From Embiotoca jacksoni (taxonomy: Eukaryota > Chordata > Actinopteri > Embiotocidae), in contig JAKOON010000012.1 of the NCBI GenBank assembly GCA_022577435.1, forward strand, positions 8,053,412 through 8,117,411: a stretch of 64,000 bases of DNA, written 5' to 3'. The notes below the pieces were generated by a model. That model was not told where the DNA came from and searched no databases. It saw only the letters and a program-made list of their open reading frames with translations. Positions 52,286 through 64,000 of the stretch are shown here, piece by piece. Each line of letters starts with the position of its first letter. Position 1 is the stretch's first letter. The translations under genes and the position numbers were made by a program.

Positions 52286-52724
52286 AGGGCAAAGACAGAT
52301 GCTCTAGTTACCCTCAGGAGAAATGTCTCTGCTGACTCCTTTGGGATGTAATCAGAGCAGGAGGCAGAGGGTATAATTAGCAGTACACTTTTAGGTTTCA
52401 TTTCTGCTCTTTTGATTCTCAGTGTTTCAGGTTTCTCTTTCCCCTAACTGTTTTGTTTTCCTTGAATCCCCATCCTTTGCTGGAATTCTCCATCTTTCTG
52501 TTGTTTTTGCAGTACTGGCTGTTTCCTTCAAGGTTGGGGGCAGCACTGAGAGAGCAGCAGAAATCTGCTGACATCATCTCTTAAGATCCAGTCATAGCTT
52601 GGCTGGAAGCAAAGGGGGTGGGGTGGGGTTGAGCTGTTGGGGGTTGGGATGGGATGAAGGGAGGAGGAGGGAGGAAAGCAGGAACTGGGCATAAAGAGAG
52701 AATACTGCAGCTCCCTCTCAGATT

Positions 52725-52725
<1 letters not shown>

Positions 52726-52779
<54 letters not shown>
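52726..52779. repeat. (CA)n microsatellite upstream of nacad
   Basis: About 27 CA units, 345 bases before the nacad start codon, in the likely promoter or 5' UTR. Confidence 0.97.
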
Positions 52780-52780
<1 letters not shown>

Positions 52781-53018
52781 TCAGATGAACTGGATCATGA
52801 GGCTCTGAAACACACGCCCACAACAGCAGCATCACTGTACTGCACCACAGAAAGACCAGCCTACACTCCCATCTCTGCCTCCCTCTTTCGCTCATTGTCT
52901 GCCTCATTCTGTCAAACTCACACACATACAGACAGACACGTGCTGCAGGGGAAGATCTGAGTGCTGGGTCGCTGAGCATTAAAATCCCCCTCCCCTCCTT
53001 TTTTCTCCCTCTCACTTG

Positions 53019-53047
53019 CACTCTCACTCTCACTCTCACTCTCACTC
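53019..53047. repeat. (CACTCT)n hexamer repeat before nacad start
   Basis: Roughly five CACTCT units inside a longer pyrimidine-rich tract that ends about 60 bases before the start codon; probably in the 5' UTR or at the start site. Confidence 0.85.
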
Positions 53048-53124
53048 CCTCTCCCTGTTCACCTTGTCTGTTCCGGCTGCATGGTTTATTGTTGCGTCAG
53101 AGCCAAAGAGAGCCAGCGAGAATC

Positions 53125-56100
53125 ATGCCAGGGGAGAGCACTCACAGATCTGTCCCCACCGACAAGCATCCAGAGCAGGGAGCTGAGGAAACGATGCTCC
53201 CTGGATCAGGTAGGACCTCTGCGGTTGGGGATGGAGAAAAGAGAGTGGGGCAGCAAAGCCAAAAGATACGATCGAAGACAGAGACCAGGGCGTAATGGAA
53301 AAGAGAGGTTGAGGATTGTGTAGTGTTAAACAAATGGAGCAAGGCAGGAGATTGGGTAGAGTTAGCAGGACAGAAAGCATGACTGATATTTAGACATATT
53401 GGGCTACTGAAAAATGCCATATGGAAAATATTCAGTTTAGAGCTGGTTCATTTTTATCTGTTTTATCTGTTGACATGCAGTCTGAGTAAGCTGTGATTCA
53501 GCTGCATGTTTGCCTTTTCACTAAACTGCATGTTTGCTCCCCTTCCAGCTCCCAACTATTAGCAGCCTCACCGGCTCACTTCTTTTTAATCCTCATCACA
53601 AAATAACAATCTCTCTCCCCCACCCTAAACCGGGCCTGGCCCATCTTCATGCCACATCCGCATCCACATCCACAGCATCCTCTCCATCAGCTTTGTGAGA
53701 TGTAAGAGCCGAGCAGCGTGGAGTGGCTCCTCCCTTCCCCCATCCTCAACAGGAGCATGACACAGCAGCATGGCAGAGCACTCTGTAACACAACCACACA
53801 AGAACAAGAGCTTGTGTTCATGTTGCCAACTGTTTTAAAAGCTAGTAGATTATTGCTCATTGTTCTGCTGAGTATCTGATCTGGATAAATCATGAAACAA
53901 GTGAGCAGAAATGATGAAAGGGAGAGGCTATAAAGTTCCCTCTCTCCTCACTGGACATATTTTACAGTGGTTAGCTATATTGTATTTATTCCTGCTTTAG
54001 TTCTTGGTCTTGAAACTATTTTTGCCTCTCCTGGCATGGATCTGTCAGATGAGGAGAATAGAATTGACAAATGCTGTGGTTCCAACTTGTGTTTGAGCAT
54101 GTAGTTGATGAAAAGCTATATAAGAATAGTGTATGTATGTGACTAATGAGTGAATGTATGTGTGTGTTTGTGTGGTGGGGAGTGTGGAGAACGACAAAGA
54201 AGCATATGAAACCGGTTTGGTTTCACTTGTTCATAGCTTAACCTGAGCAATAGCTGAAACAGAGGCTCCCCTTGGGGGTGGCAGTCCAGCGCTGCAGCCT
54301 CTGTGACGCAGCTCCAGTCTGCTCAACGTGCTGCGGCCTGTTCCTCATACGGCAAGCCGGGAGCTCAATTTTACTGCGTACTCCCAGACATGACTTGGAG
54401 CCTGGGCAGATGCGATTGGGGCGGCACGGTGGTGCAGTGGTTAGCACTGTCGCCTCACAGCAAAAAGGTTCTGGGTTCGAATCCGGTCCTGAGCCTTTCT
54501 GTGAGGAGTTTGCATGTTCTCCCTGTGCTTGCGTGGGTTCTCTCCGGGTTCTCCGGCTTCCTCCCATCATCCAAAAACATGCACCTCAGGACTGTGCTGA
54601 CAGGTCATCATTGTAAATGAGAATTGGTTCTCAATTGATATTACCTGGTTAAATAAAGGTCAAATAAATAAAAATACAGAACAAGCTTATTGAGCAGCCT
54701 CGCAAAGCAGTAGATGTAGTTCTTATTCTAATGCCGGCTACATTGGAGTGATACAGCAATGAGCTCAGTGTATGTGTTGTTTAACTTGATTTTGTCTGTC
54801 TCAGATATGGCTTGACTGCAATTGTTTTTTGTTTGCTTGTGCACTGGTCGCCATAGCTTTGTCAGGAGAAAATCATTATCAGCATCCAATACTAGGCTGT
54901 GTATTTTGGTTGTAGTACACAAGTTGGCTTTTGTGTATGCTTTACTGTGCATCTCTTTATGGCAGGTTAGTCTCTGAGGCATGACTCAGCACACACACCA
55001 ACACACTTTGAGCTTAATAGTAGGGCAATGATCAGGCAAGACCGCTAAGTGCTGATGCTTGCATATGCCACCACCCCAGGCAAGGAAGGACAGCAGCGAG
55101 GGAGGAGAAGCAAAGACGATGTATTCCCAGGGGGAAAAAATGAATAGAGGCGGAAGAAGGAACCAATATGTCACCACTAAGTCCTTCTTTATATATTCAT
55201 GTACAAAGCAGGACCAAGGAGATGATTAGATATGGAAAGGTTTAAAGCTAATTTGGGGGAGCAATGTCAAAAGGAGAAGCGACAAAACAGACAGTGAATG
55301 TGAATATCTGGGTTCCTGGCAGAGCAACACGCATGTGTGTGTCAAGATGTGTGTGTTTGTGACTGGCACAGAACTGAGCCACTTGTGTGTTATAATGGCC
55401 AATCAGCATGTGGATTGAGGTCACTGTGGCAATGGCCCAGTTACAAGCGCAAATGAAGGATCTATTCTCTCTCTGTAGTGTCACAGAGGAAATCTTCTGG
55501 GTATATTTAACTGAACGTATAGTTTTGTGTTATGGTAATCAAAAGAACATGGAAAAACCATGAAATATAATAAGTGGAACTGAAACAAATGATGAATGTA
55601 GTCTTTTATTCCATCTTCTCGCCCCTTGCTTTTCCTTTCTTGCTCATGCACGAGACAACCTCCACTCAACACTGACCCAATTTCCTTCATTCGTCTTGCC
55701 ATTTCATCTCAGTCATTTTGCAATTTCTGATGACAGTCGATTACGCAAAATGAAGGCAAGGGCAAAAAGAACAAGGACCAATGACAAAACCAGTTCCTTG
55801 TCCCTCTGGCTGATTGTGCAATTGAGTATGTTAATACAGAGAGAGAGAGAGAAACTGGCAGAGGTAAAGAAATATAGGCCTATACTGTTGTGTTAGTCAC
55901 TTTCATCTCAAGAGTCAAGCTTTCAATCAGTTTTCAACACTTTCCAAAAATAAACATTGCCTATGCTTTCAGTCTTGGTGATTGCTTTTCTCTCCTAAGC
56001 CATTTAAAGTGTCAGAGTAACATGCAGAGCTGAGAGATATTTGTGTAATTTACTGACTGGCATTTTAGTGACATTTTTGTTGCTCTCTCTGAGTTAGAGT

Positions 56101-59100
56101 GGAATTAGAAAAGTGAAGTTCAGTCAATGTGATGTCGAGTCTATTACTGTACATTGAAGGAGGTATAGCCTTCCACATCATGTCTGGTGTTGGGGTCTTA
56201 ATATATTATTAATATAATATGCTTGGTTTATTTCATTTTTCCTCACAACAATTAAAATTCAACATTATTTCTGTTGAAGTACCCAGTTTTTTTTTCTTTA
56301 AAATTATGTTAAAATCTCAATGTGACTGCTCTTTCCCTTCATTTAAAATGTTGTTTTAAATTTTGTTCTGTTTTTCAGACATGACCAGACACCCATCGAC
56401 TGACTCCACCCCAAGTGACAGTGGCTCCTCTCCTAGTGACAGTGGTTCTAGTCCCTCTCCCAGTACTCCACAGAAGCTACTCCCAGCATGCACTTCTCCA
56501 TTTGGACCACGACTATTTCACACGATACCTAGCTCTTCTGGTACTCCAAGGCCTCAACCTGAAGGCTCTGACCATCGCAACAACAACACACCCAGATTGT
56601 TGGGAAAATTAGGTGGTCATGGACCATGTGGCCGCCATGTCCCCGTCAAGATGGAGAGAATCAAGGTGAGTGTTTTTTTGCGTTTGAGCATGTTAGCAAT
56701 TTTACAGCAGATTTTCTACCAGATGAATTTTAGTTGTATACTGATATGAACTCGTATATGTATGATGTGTTACTCCCAGGTCCTGACTGGTTCTGAGGTG
56801 GAGAGTGACTATCAAGAGCCACAGACCATTGACACAAGGGTGGTGATGGGTCAAGAGACACTGCTCAAAACAACAGAGATCCAGAAAGGGAATCCCCCGG
56901 TTGGGCAGAGTGGTCAGGCTATTCCTTTGCCAGATATCCCAAGCTTCTCAGATCCTCAGTCACAAGCAAAGGAGACGCCGCTGGAAACCAGAAAAGAAGA
57001 AAGCAAACCCGAGTGCCCTCAAAAACAGGAGGATCAGCAAAAAAACCCTGTGCAGCCCTCGAGCACTCTCCATCCCCCTTTTCACAAACCCCCACTCCCT
57101 TCCTCCTCCTCCCCAGAGCCAGTCACAGCAGATGACAATTTGACAGACAACAAGGAAGGCGGTCAAACCCTCTCTCAAGACGAAGTGCCTTCCCTCTCTT
57201 TTTCTGAGCTTGCCTGTCCCATTGCTTTGTCCTTCTCTGAACCAACCTATGCTGTTGACCCACTACGAGTGGGTGTGCCCTCATCTCTTGACCCAGATCT
57301 TTACTACACCGCTCCTTCCACTCCAATTAAGATGGCTTCTCGCTCTTCGCACCTTAAACATCATTCATATCCTGGCTCCCCAGCCTGCCCTCTCTCACCT
57401 GGCTCTCCTTCTGATAGTGAGGACCTCTGCTCCCCTCTCACTTCTCCTTCTGGCTCTTATATCACAGCGGAGGGAGGTAGCTGGACCTCCTCTTACACAT
57501 CTTCCACCTCTCCCTCCACTTCTCCCAACCTGCTCCTCACAGAGGAAACACAAGAGGCCCCTGCTTGCTTTGTTAGCTCCTTATCGGAGATTGGGGATGA
57601 AGTTGGGGAGGAAAAGGGACGAGTAGGTCCAGAGCGGGGGGAGGAAAGGGCGGGGGACTTCTGCCTGTACCATCCTGTGGATTTTGCTATGAATTCCCGG
57701 ATAGGTTTAACGGACACAGTGATCCTCGAGGAGGAAGAATCACTAAAAGAAGAGATCAATATTTCCAGAGAAAGTTGTCGTCCTTGCTGGGTGACTGAGG
57801 ATAGATCACCTCTACGGAGCAGTACCAGCAGTGACTCCCAGGAGGATGGGGGAGAGTCTGAAAGTTCACTCTGCCCACTGGAAGAGGCCGGTGCAGAAAG
57901 AGCAGAGTACTCCGGACCCATGCAGACAGGCCTGAGACTGCAATTGGAAGCATGCATATCAGAGGAATATTATGGACAGATGGATGGCCACCCAGAACTT
58001 CCCTCCACCACCTTGAGTCCTGACACAGAGAACATGACCATGGCCTCATCTAGCCTTAGCCCTGACTCACCTGTCCTTCCCCTGGATGCCTTCTGTCCTG
58101 GACCCTTTGATAGGCTCTGCCCCAGTTCTTTCATACTATCCCACGCAGCCTGCGCCGATGATATACCAGAGGAGGAAAGGATGATCCCTGCCTCCCTCAT
58201 TTCTTTTCCCCTCCACACCAGCCTTATCTTTAAGGCTGATTCGATGGAAATCACCCTCTTCCCCACAGAGGAAGAAAATGAAATAGAAGTTAATGACAGA
58301 AATGAAGGAAAGGACGCGTATGCAGCAGGAGAGGAGGAGGCAGATGTAGAAGACGACGATGATGATGAGGAGGATGATAATGATTTTGATTATGATGATG
58401 ATGGTGATGGTGATGGTGATGGTGATGGTGATGGTGATGGCAATGCAAATAGTGCTGCCAACGGTGACGTAGATGAGGAGAATAATAAAGACGATGACAC
58501 TGACAACCATGATGAGGCAGGTGAGGAAGCTAAAGTGGAAGTGAAAGTGGTAGAAGAAGAGAAAGCTGATGTGGAAGAGTGTGACAGCAAAGCAGTGGCG
58601 GATCCTATAGATGAGGACAGCTCAGCATCCTTCCTTCATTCGCTTTCAGAGACATCTATCAATGAGGGATTGGATGAATCCTTTTGTTTCCAAGATGATA
58701 CAGATGACTCATTAGATTCTGCCTCCTACAATGGGGAGGAAGATGAGCGTCTATACAGCACTGAGAGGCACGCACAATCACTAGAACCCACAGGACCGGA
58801 TGGACTTGATCCAACTGCAATCCAATCAGAACCTGACCAAGGTTCAGCCATTGGAACGGGTAAAACTGAACCTTTGTGCACACAGCTAGGTATGGACAAA
58901 CTGGTGGATCATCTCCAAACCACCTGTCTTTCTGAAGCTGCTGCTTCCCAACCCGAAGGCAACTGTACAGAACCCAAACCTCTGGATATACTAAGAACCT
59001 CCAAACCCCAATCAGACCCTGAACTGGAATCTACCAGTGGAACTTTGCACATGCAAGTTAGCACAGACAAACCAGTGGATCACCAGAAATATCCTTGTCT

Positions 59101-62100
59101 TTCAGAAGCAAATTCTTGTCAGCCAGAGTCCCCCAGCAACCTGAATAAGAGTGGGAATGAGAGGGAAATGATGGATGATAGTCTTTCTTCCAACCCTCTT
59201 GAGGAACCTAAGGGCAGCTCTTGTTTTAACGCTTCCACCACTCCTGTTGTCATCCATTCATCACCTGACTCTGCTACTGTGTCCCACAGCTCCCCTCCTT
59301 TTGCCACTTCTGTGCAGGAGACAGCAGACCCAAACAGTTCATCCCTTTCAGAAGAATTGGCTGAGGAAAGTCACAGTGAAGCAGATGTCGATTTGAGACT
59401 ACACAGTGACTACACAGAGGTGGAGCCCACAAACGGACCAGAGAGAGACTCTTTCAAATTGCTCATCAGGCCTCGTCATTCCCACTCTGAAAGCCAAAAG
59501 GCCGTTGGAGCAAGTAGACTTCTATTATCAAAGGCTTTCTCCAGCAAACATGATGTGCCTGTAGGGGCAGAGGCTATGTGCCGGTCCAGTACTCACAGTG
59601 AGTCTGACATTGAGCTTGACCAGAAGAACGGGAATGCTTCAGCTGAGTCTATGAGTGCTGAGTGTAAAATCAGTGACTCTGGTCCCTCTCTGAATATAGT
59701 CACTGCTACCAATGACTTGAATAAAGGTGTTCTTCTTCTGTCCTGCCCTAAAGACCCTAGTCCCAACCTCAGTAATATTCCCGTTTCTGCCTCTCCAGAA
59801 GTTGTCTCAGAACTTGCTGATAATCTGGCCCTGACCCCTGAACACTGCCCTGGTGATTCTGCCCAGGACAACCTAAGGGAAAACACCCTGAGTACTGATG
59901 AGGGGGTGTTGGGAGCTGTTGGATCCCCACACTCCCCCCTTGCCATCTCACCCAAGAGGGAAAACTCAGAAACAGACACAAGCAGAGAAATGGGTCCTGG
60001 AGCTGGGGCATGGTGTGATGCCAGGATGGGCCTGGGGTTTGGTCTAGGACTCGGATCAGGGGCTGAGTTTGGTGTCTGGGGAGCAGGGGAGTCTCTCTCC
60101 TTGTCACTGGGGAAGAGGTACGAGTTAGAGGCGGAGAGCCTGCTCATGTGTGATACAGAGGGCCAAAGCACACAGACAGCCATGGTTCCTAATATGAGCA
60201 GTGAAGTGTGCAAAAATGATGACAATGTTCTAGGTTTGATTCTGGATGAAGAAGATAACAACAGTCTGCGTGGAAAGAAGGAACAAACAGCGGATGAAGA
60301 ATTAGTTGGAGAGGGAGCTTCTGAGTCCAACTTGGCCCACTGGAAGTCCATTGAGGAAATATCAGAAGCAGGGGGAGGAGAGGATGGAAGCTCAAGATTC
60401 CCAGAGGACGATGTCAGTAATCTGAATCCTGAAAATGATGGAGATAACACAGACACACAAATACAAGACCCTTGGAAGAATGCAGTAGGCATGTATGGAA
60501 GTCTGAATGCTCTGTCAGAGGAAGTGAGACACCAGAATGTGAATGTCAGTATTAGAGAGTCTGTGTCTAATATTCCACTTGAAGAGATGCCAGCTCCGGT
60601 TTCTGACACGATTCCTGATGAACAGCAAGAACCAACAGACAGCTCCAGAAACCAGACATCAGACACCACACCGACACCACTCTTAAAGGAAAGTATCTGT
60701 AGTGTCTCAGTGCCATTAGTTGACACTCACGTAGATGCAGCTGCAGCATCAATAAACAAACATCTCGATTCACAGGATAAAACTGAGTCAAGATGTCATA
60801 CTAGTCGAGAGCGTCAGTCAATCACTCCAAAGAGTAATACATTTTCGTTGCTACAGGGATCCTTTGGATCCTTCACCCCTAAATGTAAATCTGATAATTC
60901 AAGACCAAGTAGAGCTTGGGAAGACAAAGTGGAAAATACTGGTTCTCTGGCAGAAACAGAGATGAGGCAGCCTCAGACCGAAGGCCAAAGAAAATGTGAT
61001 GTCAGTTCTGTGACTGACAGAAATGCTGATGAACCAAATACTAAAGATTCCTTTAGAGGACAGCAGTTTGTTGTTTGTAACTCCGGGGAAGATGATGAGG
61101 CAAAAAAAGTGGAAGAGAAAGCAAAAGAGACAGGTGAAGAAAAAGATAAGAAGAACAAAAAGGAACCAAAATCGTCTTCTGCACAGAATGTGCCAGAGCA
61201 CTTTGGGTGTCACACCCCTAAGGGGGGACTTTGCACCGATAAACCAGTTGCTACCAAGAAAGGGAGAAGAGGAAAGCAGAACAAACAGAGGGCATCTCAG
61301 ACTGGCAGCCATGTTGACTCTAGCCCCGAATCTCTTGAGGATCCAAAGAAACCATCTTTACCATCAAATACAGCAGCACATGGATTGTCAAAGGGGATCA
61401 CAGACAATTCTAAAACTAAGACGGGTCGTAATGCAAACAACAATTCTCAATCACCGGTTTGTCAACAGAGGACACACAAAGTTGAATCCAGTTTACAAAT
61501 GCAGGGGGATAACAGTCACGGTCTTGATGTCAGAAATCCAAGCCGTGGACGGTGCAACTCTTCCACGTATACCCCAGACAACCTCAATATTGTGGTGGCA
61601 ATGAACCAAGACTTACAACAGAAGCAGGAAGTGCTTGATAACAGACCACTATCTGATAGTAAGAGAAGAATCACAGTGGACATTAATGACAACAACATAG
61701 ATACTGGCCACAGCCCGACTACTCTCACTACCATACCATACTCTCTGACTCCACTGGCTTCTTCAACATCTTCAACTGTTTCCTCCTCCTCCTCTTCCTC
61801 TTCCTCTCTACCATGTGCCTCAACAGAGCCAGAGAATGATCTTCCCACGCCTGTGCAGGAATCTCAGCCTATCCTCTCAGCCCAACAACAATCTTCACTG
61901 TCCATGTGTCACACCACCCCAGTCCTCTTCTCTTCCTCATCCACCTCAAAGCAAGTCCCTGATTCTGGATTCCTCCCCAACAACAACCTTCAAGAGATCA
62001 CTGATACCCTTTCCACATCATCTGCCACAAGTGTCTCTTCACCTTCACTCTCCACTGCCATGCCAATAAGGTTGTTCCAGGCAACCCAGGAGTCGTCTTC

Positions 62101-63310
62101 ACCGGGGTCAGGGACTCTTCACTCACTGTGTGTTCCAGACTCTCTTTCCCATCGTCAGGCTCAGTCCTATTCACAGTCGGAGAGTAATGTCAACACCCAG
62201 CTTTGCAAACAAATCGAGCAAGGTCGCACAAGGAGCACAAAAGACAGAGGCAGAGGTGAGTAAAGAAATAATTTATTTTTATATTGATATCAGAGCCCAA
62301 CACACACTGAAGAATTCCTTAATGATTTTGTTATAGTCAGTTTTGACAGTGGGGGGGGCCTTTAAAAGTTGGGATTGTTGTTAAAAACAGCAATTGTCAC
62401 TATATTCCCCTGTTCTGTTGTTAAAAGAAAGTTGAATATGAGCTTCCTAACATGAATATGATTTGATTGCGCTGTTAGGTCCCAGTTTGTCTGAGGAGGA
62501 GACAGACAGCGAGGATGATGGTGGACCGCCACGACACAATCAAAGATCTCAGCCCAGAGGAGTTGCAGGAGGCAGAAACAGGTCATTGCAGGATGATTCT
62601 AGTCCAGCCAGTCAACGGGAAATCCTGCCCTTCTCTACCCACCAAACCACTGACAGGCAGGCAGTCTGTCCAATCAACCACAGCCACAGCATCTCTGAAG
62701 ACATTGACCTATCCTTCAAAAACAATTGTGAGTAGTTTCTTACCTCCTCTGGAGAAGAGAAATCCCCTAAGTTTCTTTAGCTGTCTGTTTTAAACTCCCC
62801 CTTCTCTCTATATGCATTTTCTCTTTTTGTTTGTACAATCACAAGTACAGCCACAAGAGTCTGCATATAAACTACTGATACAGAGCCAAAATCTTAAACT
62901 GGCTGACAGATTGCTACATGAATTATAGATGAAGAGGTTTTTTTTTTTTTTATTGTTGCCGTGTCACATTGCGTGTGATGTAAAAATCACATGGTATGGA
63001 GTTACCATCAAATTTATTTTCCATAGGCTAATTAACTGCACTGGCACTGATTAGATGTGGTTTGGGGTTTTACAATGAACTCTCTTCATCAGCAATGCAT
63101 TAATGAGGTAGACTCACCGATGCCCTCATTACTTTTACTTTGCCTATTGCTTTCTATGGCAATAAGGATATGAAGCACTTATCTTATATGTATGTGTTTT
63201 GAATATGTCCGAATGTAGGCTCCATATTGGCTTCCTGTAATGAGTCTGAGAGTGAAGGGTCAGTGCCTGAGCTTGAAGAGCCAGAGCCACTGAGACCATC
63301 AGAACCGCAG
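53125..63310 (+). CDS. nacad: NAC-alpha domain-containing protein (NACAD), 5' part, runs off the window
   Basis: Exons: 53125-53209, 56379-56665, 56780-62255, 62479-62727, 63219-63310; the first 2063 codons, open at the right edge. The NAC-alpha domain itself lies beyond the window. Family role: NACA is the alpha subunit of the ribosome-bound nascent-polypeptide-associated complex; NACAD is its giant paralogue, of poorly known function. Start chosen at 53125 because it yields MPGES, like the MPGEA start of NACA and NACAD, with A at -3. An upstream ATG at 53081 in another frame overlaps it. The last exon seen gives ESESEGSVPELEEPEPL, which matches the conserved SVPELEE segment before the NAC domain. 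Blocks shared with human NACAD include TRVVMGQET, SPSGSYITAEGGSW and DDERLYS-like EDERLYS. Everything between is disordered, Ser/Pro/Glu-rich. Adjacent to tbrg4 as in human. The final splice (63310) is phase 0. Confidence 0.92.
54418..54675 (+). mobile_element. V-SINE (tRNA-derived SINE) in nacad intron 1
   Basis: Starts GGGGCGGCACGGTGGTGCAG with an A-box-like TGGTTAGCACTG and a perfect B box GGTTCGAATCC (54474-54484). It continues with the conserved V-SINE centre (GAGTTTGCATGTTCTCCCTG, GCGTGGGTTCTCTCCGGG) and a LINE-like tail (TTGTAAATGAGAATTGGTTC, ACCTGGTTAAATAAAGG) ending in AAATAAATAAAAA. Nearly complete and less diverged than the LINE fossils. No clear target duplication. Confidence 0.9.
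56780..62255 (+). CDS. nacad: giant 5476-nt exon of nacad
   Basis: One uninterrupted frame of 1825 codons plus one base (residues 125-1950), acceptor TTACTCCCAG at 56770-56779 and donor GAG|GTGAGT at 62256. Composition is typical of disorder: Ser, Pro, Glu, Asp and Thr dominate. It holds an Asp/Glu tract with a (GATGGT)n-encoded Asp-Gly run near 58333-58445, a Gly/Leu-rich patch near 60010-60080, a Lys-rich patch near 61095-61170, and a poly-Ser run near 61783-61808. Comparable giant exons encode the skNAC form of NACA and human NACAD. Confidence 0.9.
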
Positions 63311-64000
63311 GTCAGTGTGTTCGTACTACTGCACTACAGAACATTTTCCCATATCTGTTTCACCCACTTTTATTGGCATGCAGAGAGGACATGATTAAAT
63401 TTTCATGTATTATACAGTATATTTTAATATATATAACGTGTTGTAGTTTAGAACAAGATATATTACATTGCAATCACAGTGAAATTGCTTTGAGAAATAC
63501 AACTTCTTTTTCTTGTCCCAGGACAATGATTTCACAAATGGAGGCATTATTTGGTTACAGACTGTCTGAAAAAAAATGACTGTATAAAGCATTATTATGT
63601 AAATATCTTGACTTAACAAGTGAAATGAAAAGTTAATCAGAACAAAACATAAAAAAAGTGATAAAAATCCCTCGTGTTTTGCTATCTGAATATAAGTATT
63701 CATGGTATATATGGCTCTTTTTTGTAAGCTAAGTCCTGTAATCTTTACGTTTAGATCTTTCTGTGATCGAGCTATAGTGGCTAAAGCTAGTCCTTATTTG
63801 TAGCCTATATTTTGTACTTTAGGCAAAAGGTCTGCTGCTATTGCCAGAAATGTAAAAAACTAAAATGTCTCTGTGCACAAAGGGAAACAAAACAGAAACA
63901 TAAGTTAGTATAAGATTAGTCACTTTTGATGGTATTAGTGGAATTGACATGTTAGCAAAACTGTTGTGTAAAAATGTAATAAATTACTACAGTAAAGTAG

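Noticed and set aside
53081..53124. ATG at 53081 as the nacad start
   Set aside because: It is in a different frame from the exon 2-3 reading frame; ATG 53125 gives the conserved MPGE start.
59593..60726. 377-codon open frame on the minus strand
   Set aside because: It lies entirely inside the giant nacad exon, in antisense; Ser/Leu/Phe-rich composition is the expected shadow of Glu/Ser/Asp-rich codons. No start context, splice sites or family resemblance.

Overview
This is a stretch of ray-finned (teleost, most likely percomorph) fish nuclear genome. The evidence is spliced vertebrate genes with short GT-AG introns, long TG/CA microsatellites, L2-type LINE fossils with the typical fish 3' end, and a fish V-SINE with a tRNA-like head. 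I cannot name the species. No bacterial, viral or CRISPR features are present.

Five protein-coding genes lie head to tail, all on the + strand. (1) gpr20, an orphan class A GPCR, 1871-4249, 6 coding exons, 368 aa. (2) slc45a4, a 12-TM transporter, 7622-17092, 12 coding exons, 798 aa. (3) dennd3, a Rab12 exchange factor with DENN, PHenn and WD40 regions, 24353-40038, 27 coding exons, 1279 aa. (4) tbrg4 (FASTKD4), a mitochondrial RNA-binding FASTK-family protein, 43418-48814, 10 coding exons, 635 aa. (5) nacad, a giant NAC-alpha-domain protein, from 53125 past the right edge, including one exon of 5476 nt. Every exon junction was checked by hand: reading frames stay open across all of them and each gene's exons sum to a whole number of codons.

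Genes 1-3 form the block GPR20-SLC45A4-DENND3 that sits together on human 8q24.3. Genes 4-5 form the TBRG4-NACAD pair of human 7p13. The window therefore holds the junction of two conserved blocks, in the dennd3-tbrg4 gap (40.0-42.9 kb). The genes do not form one pathway.

Non-coding content: CRE/E-box-like promoter sequences before slc45a4 and tbrg4; antisense L2-like LINE fossils in introns of slc45a4, dennd3 and tbrg4; a sense LINE fossil between tbrg4 and nacad; a hAT-like MITE and a SINE scrap in dennd3; a V-SINE in nacad intron 1; a degenerate inverted repeat in slc45a4; and many microsatellites. The points most worth following are the five-intron gpr20, the nacad exon-phase pattern that would allow a short NACA-like isoform, short conserved islands inside the nacad giant exon, and a candidate alternative last exon in tbrg4.
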